Shown here in pieces: positions 8,064-17,366 of a stretch of DNA of 64,000 nt. The stretch comes from Stappia sp. TSB10P1A (GTDB taxonomy: Bacteria; Pseudomonadota; Alphaproteobacteria; Rhizobiales; Stappiaceae): NCBI RefSeq assembly GCF_900185725.1, contig NZ_FYAU01000016.1:305639-369638 (forward strand), written 5' to 3'. The notes under the pieces are model-generated. The model saw only the letters and a program-made list of their open reading frames with translations, was not told the origin of the DNA and made no database searches. The number at the start of each line of letters is the position of its first letter. The stretch's first letter is position 1. Both the position numbers and the translations under genes were made by a program.

Positions 8064-8450
8064 TCAGTCCTTGACCTTGCGCGCCACGTCCTGCGCCGTC
8101 TTCGCGGCCTTGTCGCCGAGTTCGCGCACCTGCTCGCCGAGCGCTTCCATCTGCTTCTTCAGATACTCGCTCTGCAACTGCATCATCTCCTGCGGGTCCT
8201 TGGCCCGGACCATCTTCTGGGCGAGATCGAAGGCCGCAGAGACATGCTCCTCGGTGAATTCGAGCGCCGCACGGCCCATGTCGCCGGCCCCGGCCTTGAC
8301 CGTCTGCGCGGTCTGCTCGGCGCTGCCCACCGCCTTGCGGGTCGCCGACATGTACTCGTCGAAGGCCTTGCGGGCCTGATCGACGCTCTGGTCGGCGAAG
8401 TCGCGCATCTGTTCGGGAATTTCGAAACCTGTCTTGCCGCTTTTCGTCAC
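8064..8450 (-). CDS. Phasin family protein (second copy)
   Basis: 128 residues with a GTG start at 8450, chosen because AAGGAG lies 8 nt upstream and the preceding codons read like non-coding sequence. The protein is short and helical: IPEQMRDFADQSVDQARKAFDEYMSATRKAV, then GDMGRAALEFTEEHVSAAFDLAQKMVRAKDPQEMMQLQSEYLKKQMEALGEQVRELG, the typical phasin fold. It shares the family with the 7338-7859 protein but only low identity, so the two probably have distinct roles on PHA granules or in stress. The downstream phasin has its own promoter region. Confidence 0.9.
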   Translation of the reverse strand: MTKSGKTGFEIPEQMRDFADQSVDQARKAFDEYMSATRKAVGSAEQTAQTVKAGAGDMGRAALEFTEEHVSAAFDLAQKMVRAKDPQEMMQLQSEYLKKQMEALGEQVRELGDKAAKTAQDVARKVKD

Positions 8451-8864
8451 GATGGCTCTCCTTGACCCAAGTGAATGTCCCCTGCGAGATGACCCGGCGA
8501 GATGACCCGCGGGATGGCCCTGGCGGTCAGGCCCTGGCCGCCGCAACCTCCGCCGACCTTAGCGGAAAACCCGCCCGATGGGAGCCCCATGCGCGAAACC
8601 AACCGGCCGCCGTCACATCGTCGCCCCAGACCTCGATTAACCACAGTGCAAGAGAAACCGGTCATTCACGGCCCCTGGCGTGGACGACTCGAATGCGAAA
8701 CGATATTTACTGTTTGTTTACCGCGTCGGACATCGCACGCCCGGCGTCTTCCCGGGTGCCTGCGGCAAAGCCTTGACGAAACAGGCCGTTGCCGACACCC
8801 ACTGCCACCGGTGGCCCGGTGGCGGCCTCGAAGACGCCGACAAGGCTGAAATGGCGGAGTGAGC
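8451..8864. other. Divergent intergenic region with a 13-bp tandem duplication
   Basis: 414 bp between the phasin (minus) and the sensor kinase (plus). It contains two adjacent perfect copies of GCGAGATGACCCG at 8484-8496 and 8497-8509, close to the phasin start. An AT-rich patch at about 8700-8725 is the most promoter-like stretch for the kinase. A 60-codon frame at 8680-8862 has no ribosome site or recognisable composition and was not called. Confidence 0.4.
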
Positions 8865-11800
8865 ATGCCCATGAACAGCCAGTTGAGCACCTTCATGGCG
8901 TTGAGCGGCCTTGCGGCCGCCAGCAGCCATCTGACGGATGCGCGTCCGGCCTGGATCTGGGCCGAGGACGGCAAGACGCTGCTATGGGCGAACCCGGCGG
9001 GCGCGGCCTTCTTCGGCGTCCGCAGCCTTGCCGAACTGTCCGAACTGTCCGGCCTCGGCCGGGCGCCGGCCCGCCCGCATATCGCGCGGGTGGCGATCAG
9101 CGGCCCGACCGACCGGGACACCACCGACCGGCTGCGCTTCTATCGCGGCCTCAGGGTGATGCTGCTGACCTGCGCCTGCCGCCGGCTCGACCTGCCCGAC
9201 GGCTCCAGCGGCGCGCTGATCGTGGCGCTCGATGCCCCGGCCAATGCGGGCGACGGCGACGAGGGCGCCCTTGTCGACTTCCTCCAGGGCGAGGGGCATG
9301 TCGCCCTGCTCTACCGGCGTGACGGCAGCCTGCAAAGCAGCGGCGATCTGGCCTCGCCGCCCGACGGCGCCACCGTGCGCGCGGCCCTGCGCGAGGCCAA
9401 GCACGCGCCGCTGCGCCGCGCCTTCGTCTTCGGCGACCACCTGCACGAGGCTGCCGCGCTGACCCTGGACAGCGGCGCGATCCTGATGGTCGCCGCGAGC
9501 GAGGGCCGGCCGATCGCCGACAGCCCCGCCGCTGCGGCCGAGGCCGAGAGCCTTCCCGCGCCGGCAGAGGACGCGGCCGAGGCGCCGGCCACAGCCGATA
9601 CGGCGGCGGCGGGCGGCACCGGCATTGCCCCCGAGAGCGGGAGCGAGAGCGAGGCTGAGGCCGAAACGCCGGTCGAGGCTGAGGCCCTCGAACTGCCGGC
9701 GGCGCCCGCCGCGCCGGTTGTCCTGCGCGCGAGCCGGGGCGGTCTCTTCGCCTTCGCCAGCGGCACCCGCTTCCTGCCCGAAACGCCGGCGGCGGCCGCG
9801 CCCGTGGCTGCGAGCGCCGGCGCTGATCTTGATACGGAAACACCAGACGCCGAGGACAGCGCGCTGCGGCAGGACGAGGCTGTCGCCGAGGTCTTGGTTC
9901 CGCCGCTCGAGGCGGCCGTCCCGATGGACGAGACGCATGACGAGCCGGTAAACCGCGACGTGGCGGAGGCGCCTGCCGCGCCACAGGGCGCGGCCCCCGA
10001 GAGCGCCGAGCAGCAGATCACCGAGCCGCAGAGCCCTGAGCCGGAGAGCCCTGAGCCGCAGACGGTGGACCAGCCGCTTGCCGAGGCACGGGAGCACGCC
10101 GAGACGACAGACGCGGCGGAGGCCGACGACGATCTGCAGGCTGGCGACGATCTGCAGGCTGGCGAGCCGGCCAGCCCGGCGGAGCCGGACGAGGCAGCGG
10201 CGGCCGAGGTAGAGGTGCCCGAGGCGGAAGCATCGGAGACTGAGGCAGAGACTGAGACAGAGGCAGAGGCAGAGGCAGAGGCAGAGGACGAAACCGAAGC
10301 CGCAACCGCAACCGAAAATGGGGACCTGCCCGTCGCGGGTGCGACGGGCTTTGCCTTCGAGGCGCGCGAGCGCCCCGTGCGCTTTGCCTGGAAGATGGAT
10401 ATCGACCGGCGCTTCACCTTCATCTCGCCCGAGTTCGCGGAAGCGCTCGGCCCGCAGGCCGCCGATGTGGTGGGCCTGACCTGGGAAGAGGCGGCGGAGC
10501 GCTTCGGCCTCGATCCCGACGGGCGGGTGGCGGCGGCACTGCGCCGGCGCGACACCTGGAGCGGACGCACGGTCGACTGGCCGGTCAGCGGCGCGGCCCT
10601 GCGCGTGCCGGTCGACATGGCGGCGCTGCCGGCCTTCGACCGCCAGCGGGTGTTCGAGGGCTTCCGTGGCTTCGGCGTGTGCCGGATCGGCGAGGCGCTC
10701 GCGGATCCGGAGGCGACCGGGCTCGGGCTCGCCTTGCGGACACCTCTGCGGCCGTCCCCTGCCGACAGCGCCGCGGAGGAGGAGGCCGGTCTTTCGGAGA
10801 GGGCCGGAGACGCGGCCCCGGCTGAGGCCGAGACGGTCACGGACCAGCCCTTGCCCGAAGCGCCGGCCGACGAGCCTGTCACTCACGCCGGCACAGAAGC
10901 CAGAACCGAGGCGGCCGAAGAGAAGGCCGAAGAGTTCGCGGAAACGCCCTCGCACGAGCCTGCGGACCTGGCGCCCACGGCGGCGGTCGCCCCGGACGAG
11001 GCGATGGATCTTGCCGACCTGATCGACCTGCCCGGCGCGCGGGAGATCGACGACATCATCGCCCCGCCCGCCGAGACCCTGCCCAGCGAGACCCTGCCCA
11101 GCGAGTTCCTGGCCGACGAAGACACCGACGGCCTCTTCGCCGACGATGACGGGCTCTTTGCCGACGAGGATGACACGGCCGAGGACGAGACGGCCGAGGA
11201 GGACACGGGCGAGGAGGACACGGCAGGTCCGGCGACCCTTGCCAAGACGCCTCCCGCCGACATCCCGCTCTCTGGCCTGCTGCCGCCGGAAGAGCCGGCG
11301 CCGACCCTGTTCCCCGACCGGGAGGCCCGCCTGACGGCGCGCGATGCCGATATCGACACCTCGCGCCTGTCGAAGCCCGAGCGCGAGGCCTTCCGCAAGA
11401 TCGCCGAGGCGCTCGGCGCGCGCAGCGCGCTGGACGAGGAGACACAGCCCACCGAAAAGTCCGCCGAACAGGCTGCTGGACAGGCCGCCGAACAGGCCGC
11501 GCGCGAGGAACTGCCCGCGCCGGATCAGACGGCCGAGGCACCGGACGGCGCTGGAGAGGCCGGCGGAGAGGCCACCCCGCAAGAGCAGGCGGCCGAGAGC
11601 CCCGCGAGCGCGGCGGCAAGCGCCGCGGAACCCTCCAACGTCTCCAGCCTCGGCATCGTGCCGCGCCTGCAGGCGCCGGCCCCGCGCGCCGCCCGCACCA
11701 CCCTGCTCGACAAGCTGCCGGTGGGTGTTGCGATCATCGCCGAGGACGATGTCGACTATGCCAATGCGACGCTGCTCGACCTGCTCGGCTACGCCGACCT

Positions 11801-13184
11801 TGCGACGCTGAAATCCGTCGGCGGGCTCGACGCGGTGTTCGCCGAGCCGGAGGACTGGCCGAGCACCCTGCCCGGCGCGATGACCGAGCGGACCATGCGC
11901 ATCCGGCTCGCCGACGGCGGCACCAAGCCGGTGAAGGCGCGGCTGCACACCGTGCCCTGGAAGGAGGGCACGGCGCTGATGATGTCGCTGCTCGACCGGC
12001 ACGACCCGGCGCAGGAGGCCGCGCTCGACCGCCTGCACGAGGCGCAGTCGTCGCTGGCGCTGGCCGAGGAACATCTGGCCGAGATGGACGCGGTGCTGGA
12101 AACGGCGACGGACGGGGTGCTGATCCTCGACGAGACCGGCCGCATCGTGAAGGTCAACCGCTCGGCGGAGGCACTGTTCGATGCCGCCCGCGAGGACATG
12201 GTCGGCGCGCTGCTGACCGAATTCCTCGCCCCCGAAAGCCACCGCGACGCCAACGACTATCTCGACGGGCTCGCCCGCAACGGCGTCGCCAGCGTGCTGA
12301 ACGACGGGCGCGAGGTGATCGGCCAATTGCGCTCGGGCGGGCTGATCCCGCTGTTCATGACCATCGGCCGGGTCGGCCACGGCTCGGAAGGGCCCCGCTT
12401 CTGCACGGTGCTGCGCGACATCACCCAGTGGAAGACCGCCGAGGAGGAACTGACCGACGCCAAGCGGCAGGCGGAGAACGCCAGTTCGCAGAAGTCGGAC
12501 TTCCTCGCCAAGATCAGCCACGAGATCCGCACGCCGCTCAACGCCATCATCGGCTTTTCGGAAGTGATGATGGAGGAGCGCTTCGGCCCGGTCGGCAACG
12601 ACCGCTACAAGGGCTACCTGCGCGACATCCACAATTCCGGCTCGCATATCATGAGCCTGATCAACGACCTGCTCGACCTGTCGAAGATCGAGGCGGGCAA
12701 GCTCGACCTGACCTTCGAGGCGGTGTCGGCCAACGACATCATCCGCGAATGCGTCGCCCTGATGCAGCCGCAGGCCAACCGGGAGCGGGTGATCATCCGC
12801 GCCAGCCTGCCGACCTCGGTGCCGAAGATCGTCGCGGACGGCCGCTCGGTGCGCCAGATCGTGCTCAACCTCCTGTCGAACGCCATCAAGTTCAACCAGC
12901 CGGGCGGCCAGGTGATCGTCTCGACGGCGCTGGAGGACACCGGCGAGGTGATTCTGCGGGTGCGCGACACGGGCATGGGGATGAGCCACCAGGACCTCGC
13001 CGCGGCGATGGAGCCGTTCCGCCAGCTCCACACCGCCCGCCACGGCGGCGGCACCGGGCTCGGCCTGCCGCTGACCAAGGCGCTGGTGGAGGCGAACCGG
13101 GCGAGCTTCCGGATCGATTCGGAAGTCAATCACGGCACGCTGGTGGAAGTCACCTTCCCGCCGCAGCGCGTGCTGGCGGAATAA
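8865..13184 (+). CDS. Large multi-PAS sensor histidine kinase, PdhS/PleC-like
   Basis: 1,439 residues from the ATG at 8865 (GGAG 5 nt upstream; a GTG at 8859 and an ATG at 8871 are alternatives). No membrane segments, so cytoplasmic. Order: N-terminal PAS-like domain (about 24-125), an acidic Ala/Glu low-complexity tract (170-480), a PAS-like domain (500-605), a second acidic tract (620-930), two more PAS-like domains (940-1040 and 1075-1185, the latter with DGVLILDETGRIVKVN), then HisKA with the phospho-accepting His 1219 in ISHEIRTPLNAIIGFSEVM and an HATPase domain with DTGMGM and GGGTGLGLPLTKAL. The kinase core matches the PleC/DivJ/PdhS group that feeds DivK and CtrA, but no partner response regulator is adjacent. 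It is longer than Brucella PdhS (about 1,035) because of the acidic tracts. Confidence 0.85.
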   Translation: MPMNSQLSTFMALSGLAAASSHLTDARPAWIWAEDGKTLLWANPAGAAFFGVRSLAELSELSGLGRAPARPHIARVAISGPTDRDTTDRLRFYRGLRVMLLTCACRRLDLPDGSSGALIVALDAPANAGDGDEGALVDFLQGEGHVALLYRRDGSLQSSGDLASPPDGATVRAALREAKHAPLRRAFVFGDHLHEAAALTLDSGAILMVAASEGRPIADSPAAAAEAESLPAPAEDAAEAPATADTAAAGGTGIAPESGSESEAEAETPVEAEALELPAAPAAPVVLRASRGGLFAFASGTRFLPETPAAAAPVAASAGADLDTETPDAEDSALRQDEAVAEVLVPPLEAAVPMDETHDEPVNRDVAEAPAAPQGAAPESAEQQITEPQSPEPESPEPQTVDQPLAEAREHAETTDAAEADDDLQAGDDLQAGEPASPAEPDEAAAAEVEVPEAEASETEAETETEAEAEAEAEDETEAATATENGDLPVAGATGFAFEARERPVRFAWKMDIDRRFTFISPEFAEALGPQAADVVGLTWEEAAERFGLDPDGRVAAALRRRDTWSGRTVDWPVSGAALRVPVDMAALPAFDRQRVFEGFRGFGVCRIGEALADPEATGLGLALRTPLRPSPADSAAEEEAGLSERAGDAAPAEAETVTDQPLPEAPADEPVTHAGTEARTEAAEEKAEEFAETPSHEPADLAPTAAVAPDEAMDLADLIDLPGAREIDDIIAPPAETLPSETLPSEFLADEDTDGLFADDDGLFADEDDTAEDETAEEDTGEEDTAGPATLAKTPPADIPLSGLLPPEEPAPTLFPDREARLTARDADIDTSRLSKPEREAFRKIAEALGARSALDEETQPTEKSAEQAAGQAAEQAAREELPAPDQTAEAPDGAGEAGGEATPQEQAAESPASAAASAAEPSNVSSLGIVPRLQAPAPRAARTTLLDKLPVGVAIIAEDDVDYANATLLDLLGYADLATLKSVGGLDAVFAEPEDWPSTLPGAMTERTMRIRLADGGTKPVKARLHTVPWKEGTALMMSLLDRHDPAQEAALDRLHEAQSSLALAEEHLAEMDAVLETATDGVLILDETGRIVKVNRSAEALFDAAREDMVGALLTEFLAPESHRDANDYLDGLARNGVASVLNDGREVIGQLRSGGLIPLFMTIGRVGHGSEGPRFCTVLRDITQWKTAEEELTDAKRQAENASSQKSDFLAKISHEIRTPLNAIIGFSEVMMEERFGPVGNDRYKGYLRDIHNSGSHIMSLINDLLDLSKIEAGKLDLTFEAVSANDIIRECVALMQPQANRERVIIRASLPTSVPKIVADGRSVRQIVLNLLSNAIKFNQPGGQVIVSTALEDTGEVILRVRDTGMGMSHQDLAAAMEPFRQLHTARHGGGTGLGLPLTKALVEANRASFRIDSEVNHGTLVEVTFPPQRVLAE

Positions 13185-13204
13185 CGGACAGGTACGGCAG
13201 GCGC

Positions 13205-13224
13205 GGGCGGGGATTGACCCGCCC
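13205..13224 (+). terminator. Possible stem-loop after the sensor kinase
   Basis: A 7-bp GGGCGGG/CCCGCCC stem with a 6-nt loop begins 20 bp after the kinase stop codon. There is no U-tract, so the call is weak. Confidence 0.3.
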
Positions 13225-13302
13225 TGCCCCAGGCGCCACTGTACCGGCCTCGCCATCGGGCGGGCCTGCCGCACGGGTCCGCCATCATTTTCCGGATCCG
13301 CC

Positions 13303-14265
13303 ATGCTGACCCTTGCCGCCATCGAGGATGCCGCCGAGACCGTCTACCGGTCGATGGCACCGACCCCGCAATATGCCTGGCCGCTGCTGGCCGAGGCCGT
13401 CGGCCGGCCGGTCTGGGTCAAGCACGAGAACCACACGCCGACCGGCGCCTTCAAGGTGCGCGGCGGGCTGGTGATGGCCAGCGGCATCGCCCGGCACCAT
13501 CCGAGCGGCACCGGCATCATCTCCGCCACCCGCGGCAACCACGGCCAGAGCCTTGCCTTTGCGGCGGCCCGCAACGGGCTCGCCTGCACCATCGTCGTGC
13601 CGCGCGGCAATTCCCGCGAGAAGAACGCCGCGATGCGGGCCTTCGGCGCCGAACTGGTGGAGGCCGGCAGCGATTTCGACGAGGCCAAGCAGCACGCGAT
13701 GGCGCTGGCGGACGAGCGCGGGCTGGTGATGGTGCCGAGCTTCCACTCCGACCTGGTGCGCGGCGTCGCCACCTATGCGATGGAGTTCTTCCGGGCCGTT
13801 GCGGATCTTGACGTCGTCTATGTGCCGATCGGTCTCGGTTCCGGCATCTGCGGCATGATTTCCGCCCGCGACCTGCTCGGGCGGCGGACGAAGATCGTCG
13901 GCGTCGTCTCCGACAAGGCCGATGCCTATGCGCTGTCGCTCGAAAGCGGGCAGCGGGTGGAGACGGCGAGCGCCGCGACCTTCGCCGACGGCATGGCGGT
14001 GCGCGGGCCGGACGAGACCGCGCTGGCAGTGATCCGCGCCGGGGTGGACGACATCCTGCGCGTCAGCGACGAGGCCATCGCCGATGCGGTGCGGCAGCTC
14101 TACCGCGCCACGCACAATCTGGCCGAAGGCGCCGGTGCCGCCGCCCTGGCGGCGCTGCTGCAGGACCGCAATCGCGGCAAGACCGCCGGCATCGTCTTGA
14201 GCGGGCAGAACATCGACACCGACTGGATGGCCACGATCCTGGCCGGCCACACGCCGGCGCCGTGA
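13303..14265 (+). CDS. Fold-type II PLP enzyme, threonine dehydratase/hydroxyaspartate ammonia-lyase-like
   Basis: 320 residues. PLP-binding lysine K51 lies in HTPTGAFKVRGG, the substrate loop is SATRGNHGQS, and the phosphate-binding glycine loop is PIGLGSGICG (about 176-185). The short length and absence of an ACT regulatory domain fit the catabolic threonine/serine dehydratase group (TdcB-like) or hydroxyaspartate ammonia-lyases rather than biosynthetic IlvA. It would deaminate a hydroxy amino acid to a 2-oxo acid and ammonia. It is monocistronic, 118 bp after the sensor kinase, with an iron-regulated transporter starting after it. Confidence 0.85.
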   Translation: MLTLAAIEDAAETVYRSMAPTPQYAWPLLAEAVGRPVWVKHENHTPTGAFKVRGGLVMASGIARHHPSGTGIISATRGNHGQSLAFAAARNGLACTIVVPRGNSREKNAAMRAFGAELVEAGSDFDEAKQHAMALADERGLVMVPSFHSDLVRGVATYAMEFFRAVADLDVVYVPIGLGSGICGMISARDLLGRRTKIVGVVSDKADAYALSLESGQRVETASAATFADGMAVRGPDETALAVIRAGVDDILRVSDEAIADAVRQLYRATHNLAEGAGAAALAALLQDRNRGKTAGIVLSGQNIDTDWMATILAGHTPAP

Positions 14266-14315
14266 CCGGGTCTGCCGCGGCTTTCGGGAAAAGTTACCAA
14301 AAACGCTCATGTTAA

Positions 14316-14385
14316 CTTAGAACAATTCTAAACTATTGATTTTTCAGGCGATTATTCTTGACACACAAACTCCTGTTTTTATGAT
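14316..14385 (+). promoter_or_regulatory. Iron-control (Irr/ICE) box and sigma-70-like promoter of the iron transporter
   Basis: The 17-mer CTTAGAACAATTCTAAA at 14316-14332 matches the Irr iron-control element TTTAGAA-N3-TTCTAAA at every position but one. A promoter follows: -35 TTGACA (14358-14363), 16-nt spacer, -10 TATGAT (14380-14385). The box lies 25 bp upstream of the -35, the position expected for activation, which suits a gene needed under iron limitation where Irr is stable. Confidence 0.7.
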
Positions 14386-14479
14386 GCAGACGCCTCGCAA
14401 GAAACTGCCGTTGCGGCAGGGTCGCGTGGCCAACGCAACCGACATCAGGGCCTTGTCCCCTGATCGCTGGGAGAGATTC

Positions 14480-15532
14480 ATGTTCCACAAGGTTCCCCTT
14501 CTGCGCACCGGCGTCCTGTCCGCCGCGCTGCTCGCATCCGCCGCGATCGCAACGCCGGCCTTCGCCGAGGGTGAGGTCAACATCTATTCCTATCGCCAGC
14601 CGTTCCTGATCGAGCCGCTGCTCGAGGCCTTCACCAAGGAGACCGGGATCAAGGCGAACGTGATCTTCGCGGCGGACGGCCTGGCCGAGCGCATTCAGGC
14701 GGAAGGCGCGAACTCGCCCGCCGACGTGCTGCTGACCGTGGACATCGGCCGTCTCGACGGCGCCAAGGAACTCGGCATCACCCAGCCGGTGTCGTCCGAG
14801 GTCGTCAACGAGAACGTGCCGGCCATGTATCGCGACCCGGAAGGCCACTGGATCGGCCTGACCACCCGCGCCCGCATCATCTACGCCTCCAAGGAGCGCG
14901 TGGAGCAGGACAGCATCACCTATGAGGAACTGGCCGACCCGAAGTGGAAGGGCAAGATCTGCACCCGTTCCGGCCAGCACGTCTACAACGTCGCCCTGTT
15001 CGCCTCGATCATCGCCCACAAGGGCGCCGAGGAAGCCGAGGCCTGGCTCACCGGCCTGCGCGACAATCTCGCCACCAAGCCCACCGGCAACGACCGCAGC
15101 CAGGTCCAGTCGATCTTCGCTGGCGAGTGCGACCTCTCGCTCGGCAACACCTATTACATGGGTGCGATGCTGACGAACGAGAAGGAGCCGGAGCAGAAGG
15201 ACTGGGCCAACTCCGCCAAGATCCTGTTCCCGAACAGCGACGACCGTGGCACCCACGTCAACATCTCCGGTGTGGTGATGGCCAAGAACGCGCCGAACCC
15301 GGAAGCTGCCGTCAAGCTCATCGAGTTCCTGTCCTCGGACGAGGCCCAGCGGATCTATGCCGAGGCCAATAACGAGTATCCGGTGAAGGCCGGTGTCGCG
15401 CTCTCCGAGATGGTCGCCTCCTGGGGCGAGTTCACGGCCGACACCCTGTCGCTCGATGACATCGCCAAGAACCGCAAGGCCGCCAGCGAGCTGGTCGACA
15501 AGGTCGGCTTCAACGACGGCCCGCAGAGCTGA
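14480..15532 (+). CDS. Iron(III) ABC transporter, periplasmic substrate-binding protein
   Basis: 350 residues from the ATG at 14480, which has GGGAGAG just upstream and gives a classical signal peptide (cleavage after TPAFA, about residue 29). The mature protein starts EGEVNIYSYRQPFLIEPLL and continues with the FbpA/FutA-type fold (FTKETGIKANVIF, TTRARIIYASKERV, ICTRSGQHVYNVALFASIIA, LSLGNTYYMGAM, DDRGTHVNISGVVM), including the paired tyrosines in NTYYMGA that ligate ferric iron in this family. It would bring periplasmic Fe3+ to the permease encoded next. An Irr-type box lies upstream. The ORF extends further upstream, but that part is promoter. Confidence 0.92.
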   Translation: MFHKVPLLRTGVLSAALLASAAIATPAFAEGEVNIYSYRQPFLIEPLLEAFTKETGIKANVIFAADGLAERIQAEGANSPADVLLTVDIGRLDGAKELGITQPVSSEVVNENVPAMYRDPEGHWIGLTTRARIIYASKERVEQDSITYEELADPKWKGKICTRSGQHVYNVALFASIIAHKGAEEAEAWLTGLRDNLATKPTGNDRSQVQSIFAGECDLSLGNTYYMGAMLTNEKEPEQKDWANSAKILFPNSDDRGTHVNISGVVMAKNAPNPEAAVKLIEFLSSDEAQRIYAEANNEYPVKAGVALSEMVASWGEFTADTLSLDDIAKNRKAASELVDKVGFNDGPQS

Positions 15533-15563
15533 GGCACGTCCTCGCAAACAGGTGTAAAACCGC

Positions 15564-15594
15564 ACGGCGTCCGGTCCTGGTGACCGGGCGCCGT
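15564..15594 (+). other. Intercistronic stem-loop between binding protein and permease genes
   Basis: Arms ACGGCG-T-CCGGTC and GACCGG-G-CGCCGT pair over 12 bp with one bulged pair and a 5-nt loop. With no U-tract it is more likely a 3' stabiliser that keeps binding-protein mRNA more abundant than permease mRNA than a full terminator. Confidence 0.5.
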
Positions 15595-15632
15595 TCTCCG
15601 TTTCCAGAAGATCCGCATCGCCGCACGCGCCC

Positions 15633-17348
15633 ATGAACCAGACCGCCCGCCTCGACGATCTTGCCGCCACCCCGGTCGCGCCGCGCGCCTCGCGCAGTCT
15701 TGCCGACAGGGCCTGGCTCGTCGCCGGCCTCCTGGTCGCCGCCCTGACGCTGCTGCCGGTCGGCGCGCTGGTGGTGCTGGCGGCGCAACCGACAGGCGAT
15801 GTCTGGAACCATCTGATGACGACCGTCCTGCCCCGGTCGCTCCGCACCACCTTCCTGCTGCTGCTGGGCGTCGGCCTGATCACCTTCGTGATCGGCACTG
15901 GTACGGCCTGGCTCGTCACCATGTGCCGCTTCCCAGGCCGGCGCCTGTTCGACTGGGCGCTCTTGCTGCCGCTGGCGGTGCCGACCTACATCATCGCCTA
16001 TACCTATGTGGAGATCCTCACCTTCACCGGGCCGGTGCAGAGCCTCGTCCGCGATCTCTTCGGCTTCCGCACCTCGCGGGAGTACTGGTTTCCGGAAATC
16101 CGCTCGCTGGGCGGGGCGATCTTCGTGATGGGCTTCGTGCTCTATCCATATGTCTACCTGACGACCCGCGCCGCCCTGCTGCTGCAATCGGCCTCGACGC
16201 TCGACGTGTCGCGCACGCTCGGCGCAGGTCCCATGCGCCTGTTCTTCCGCGTGGCGCTGCCGCTCGCCCGTCCGGCGATCGTCGTCGGCATCTCGCTCGC
16301 CCTGATGGAGTGCCTCAACGACATCGGCGCGGTCACCTTCTTCGGCGTCCACACGCTCAGCTTCTCGGTCTACGACACCTGGGTGCATCGCTCGAGCCTC
16401 GCCGGAGCGGCGCAGATCGCCTGTGCCATGCTGGCGCTGGTCTTCGCCCTGCTGTGGATGGAACGGCGCGCCCGCAAGGGGCAGAATTTCCACACGCCCT
16501 CAACCCATTACCGGACCCTGCCGAGCTACCGGCTGACCGGCGGGCGGGCGTGGCTGGCGACCGCCGCCTGCGCCCTGCCGATCCTGATCGGCTTCGTCTT
16601 CCCGGCCGCGCTGCTGGCCGACTATGCCAGCCGGCGCCTCGACGCCCTGTCCGATCCCCGGCTGATCTCAGCGATCAAGAACACGCTGACCCTGTCCGTC
16701 TCGGCGGCGCTGCTGACCGTGGTGATCGGCGTGGTGCTCACTTACGCGCACCGCGTCCAGGCCAGCCGCCTGACGCAGCTCTCCGGCCGGATCGCCTCGA
16801 TCGGCTATGCCATTCCCGGCACGGTGCTTGCCGTCGGCATCCTGATCCCGCTCGCCAATTTCGACAATTTCGTCGATGGCGTCGCCCGTTCCACCTTCGG
16901 CGTCTCGACGGGACTGCTGCTGATCGGCTCCGGCACCGCTTTGGTCTATGCCTATATGATCCGCTTCCTCGCCGTCTCCTATGGCCAGATCGAAAGCGGC
17001 TTCGGCAAGGTGACGCCGCATCTCGATATGGCGGCGCGCACGCTGGGGCGCAGTTCCGGGCGCATCCTGTTCGAGGTGCATCTGCCGATCCTGCGGCCGG
17101 TGCTGCTGACGGCGCTGCTGCTCGCCTTCGTCGACTGCATGAAGGAACTCCCCGCGACGATCCTGCTGCGCCCGTTCAATTTCGAGACGCTGGCGACGAC
17201 GGTCTACAACGCCGCCTCGCGCGAGGCCTTCGGCGAAGGCGCCCTGCCGGCGCTGCTGATCGTGCTGGTGGGGCTGGTGCCGTCGATCCTGCTGGCGCGC
17301 ACCTCCGCCGTCAGCTTCCGCGACAAGGCCAGCACCCGCCGCCTTTGA
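15633..17348 (+). CDS. Iron(III) ABC transporter, fused-type permease
   Basis: 571 residues with about 12 hydrophobic segments in two homologous halves, the FbpB arrangement in which one chain supplies both membrane domains. Each half ends with an ABC-permease EAA-type loop that contacts the ATPase: TLGAGPMRLFFRVALPLARPA (about 195-215) and the matching TLGRSSGRILFEVHLPILRP (about 470-490). The gene follows the Fe3+-binding protein at 100 bp, across a stem-loop. No ATPase gene (fbpC) follows; the next gene is on the other strand, so the ATPase must be encoded elsewhere. Confidence 0.92.
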   Translation: MNQTARLDDLAATPVAPRASRSLADRAWLVAGLLVAALTLLPVGALVVLAAQPTGDVWNHLMTTVLPRSLRTTFLLLLGVGLITFVIGTGTAWLVTMCRFPGRRLFDWALLLPLAVPTYIIAYTYVEILTFTGPVQSLVRDLFGFRTSREYWFPEIRSLGGAIFVMGFVLYPYVYLTTRAALLLQSASTLDVSRTLGAGPMRLFFRVALPLARPAIVVGISLALMECLNDIGAVTFFGVHTLSFSVYDTWVHRSSLAGAAQIACAMLALVFALLWMERRARKGQNFHTPSTHYRTLPSYRLTGGRAWLATAACALPILIGFVFPAALLADYASRRLDALSDPRLISAIKNTLTLSVSAALLTVVIGVVLTYAHRVQASRLTQLSGRIASIGYAIPGTVLAVGILIPLANFDNFVDGVARSTFGVSTGLLLIGSGTALVYAYMIRFLAVSYGQIESGFGKVTPHLDMAARTLGRSSGRILFEVHLPILRPVLLTALLLAFVDCMKELPATILLRPFNFETLATTVYNAASREAFGEGALPALLIVLVGLVPSILLARTSAVSFRDKASTRRL

Positions 17349-17366
17349 ACCGGCCGGCGGCCGCGG

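Noticed and set aside
8680..8862. 60-codon frame just before the sensor kinase
   Set aside because: No ribosome site and no family resemblance; it overlaps the kinase promoter region.
8982..13322. 1,446-codon open frame antisense to the sensor kinase gene
   Set aside because: It mirrors the Ala/Glu-rich codon use of the kinase in high-GC DNA; no start signals, no domains, and the plus-strand frame has all kinase motifs.
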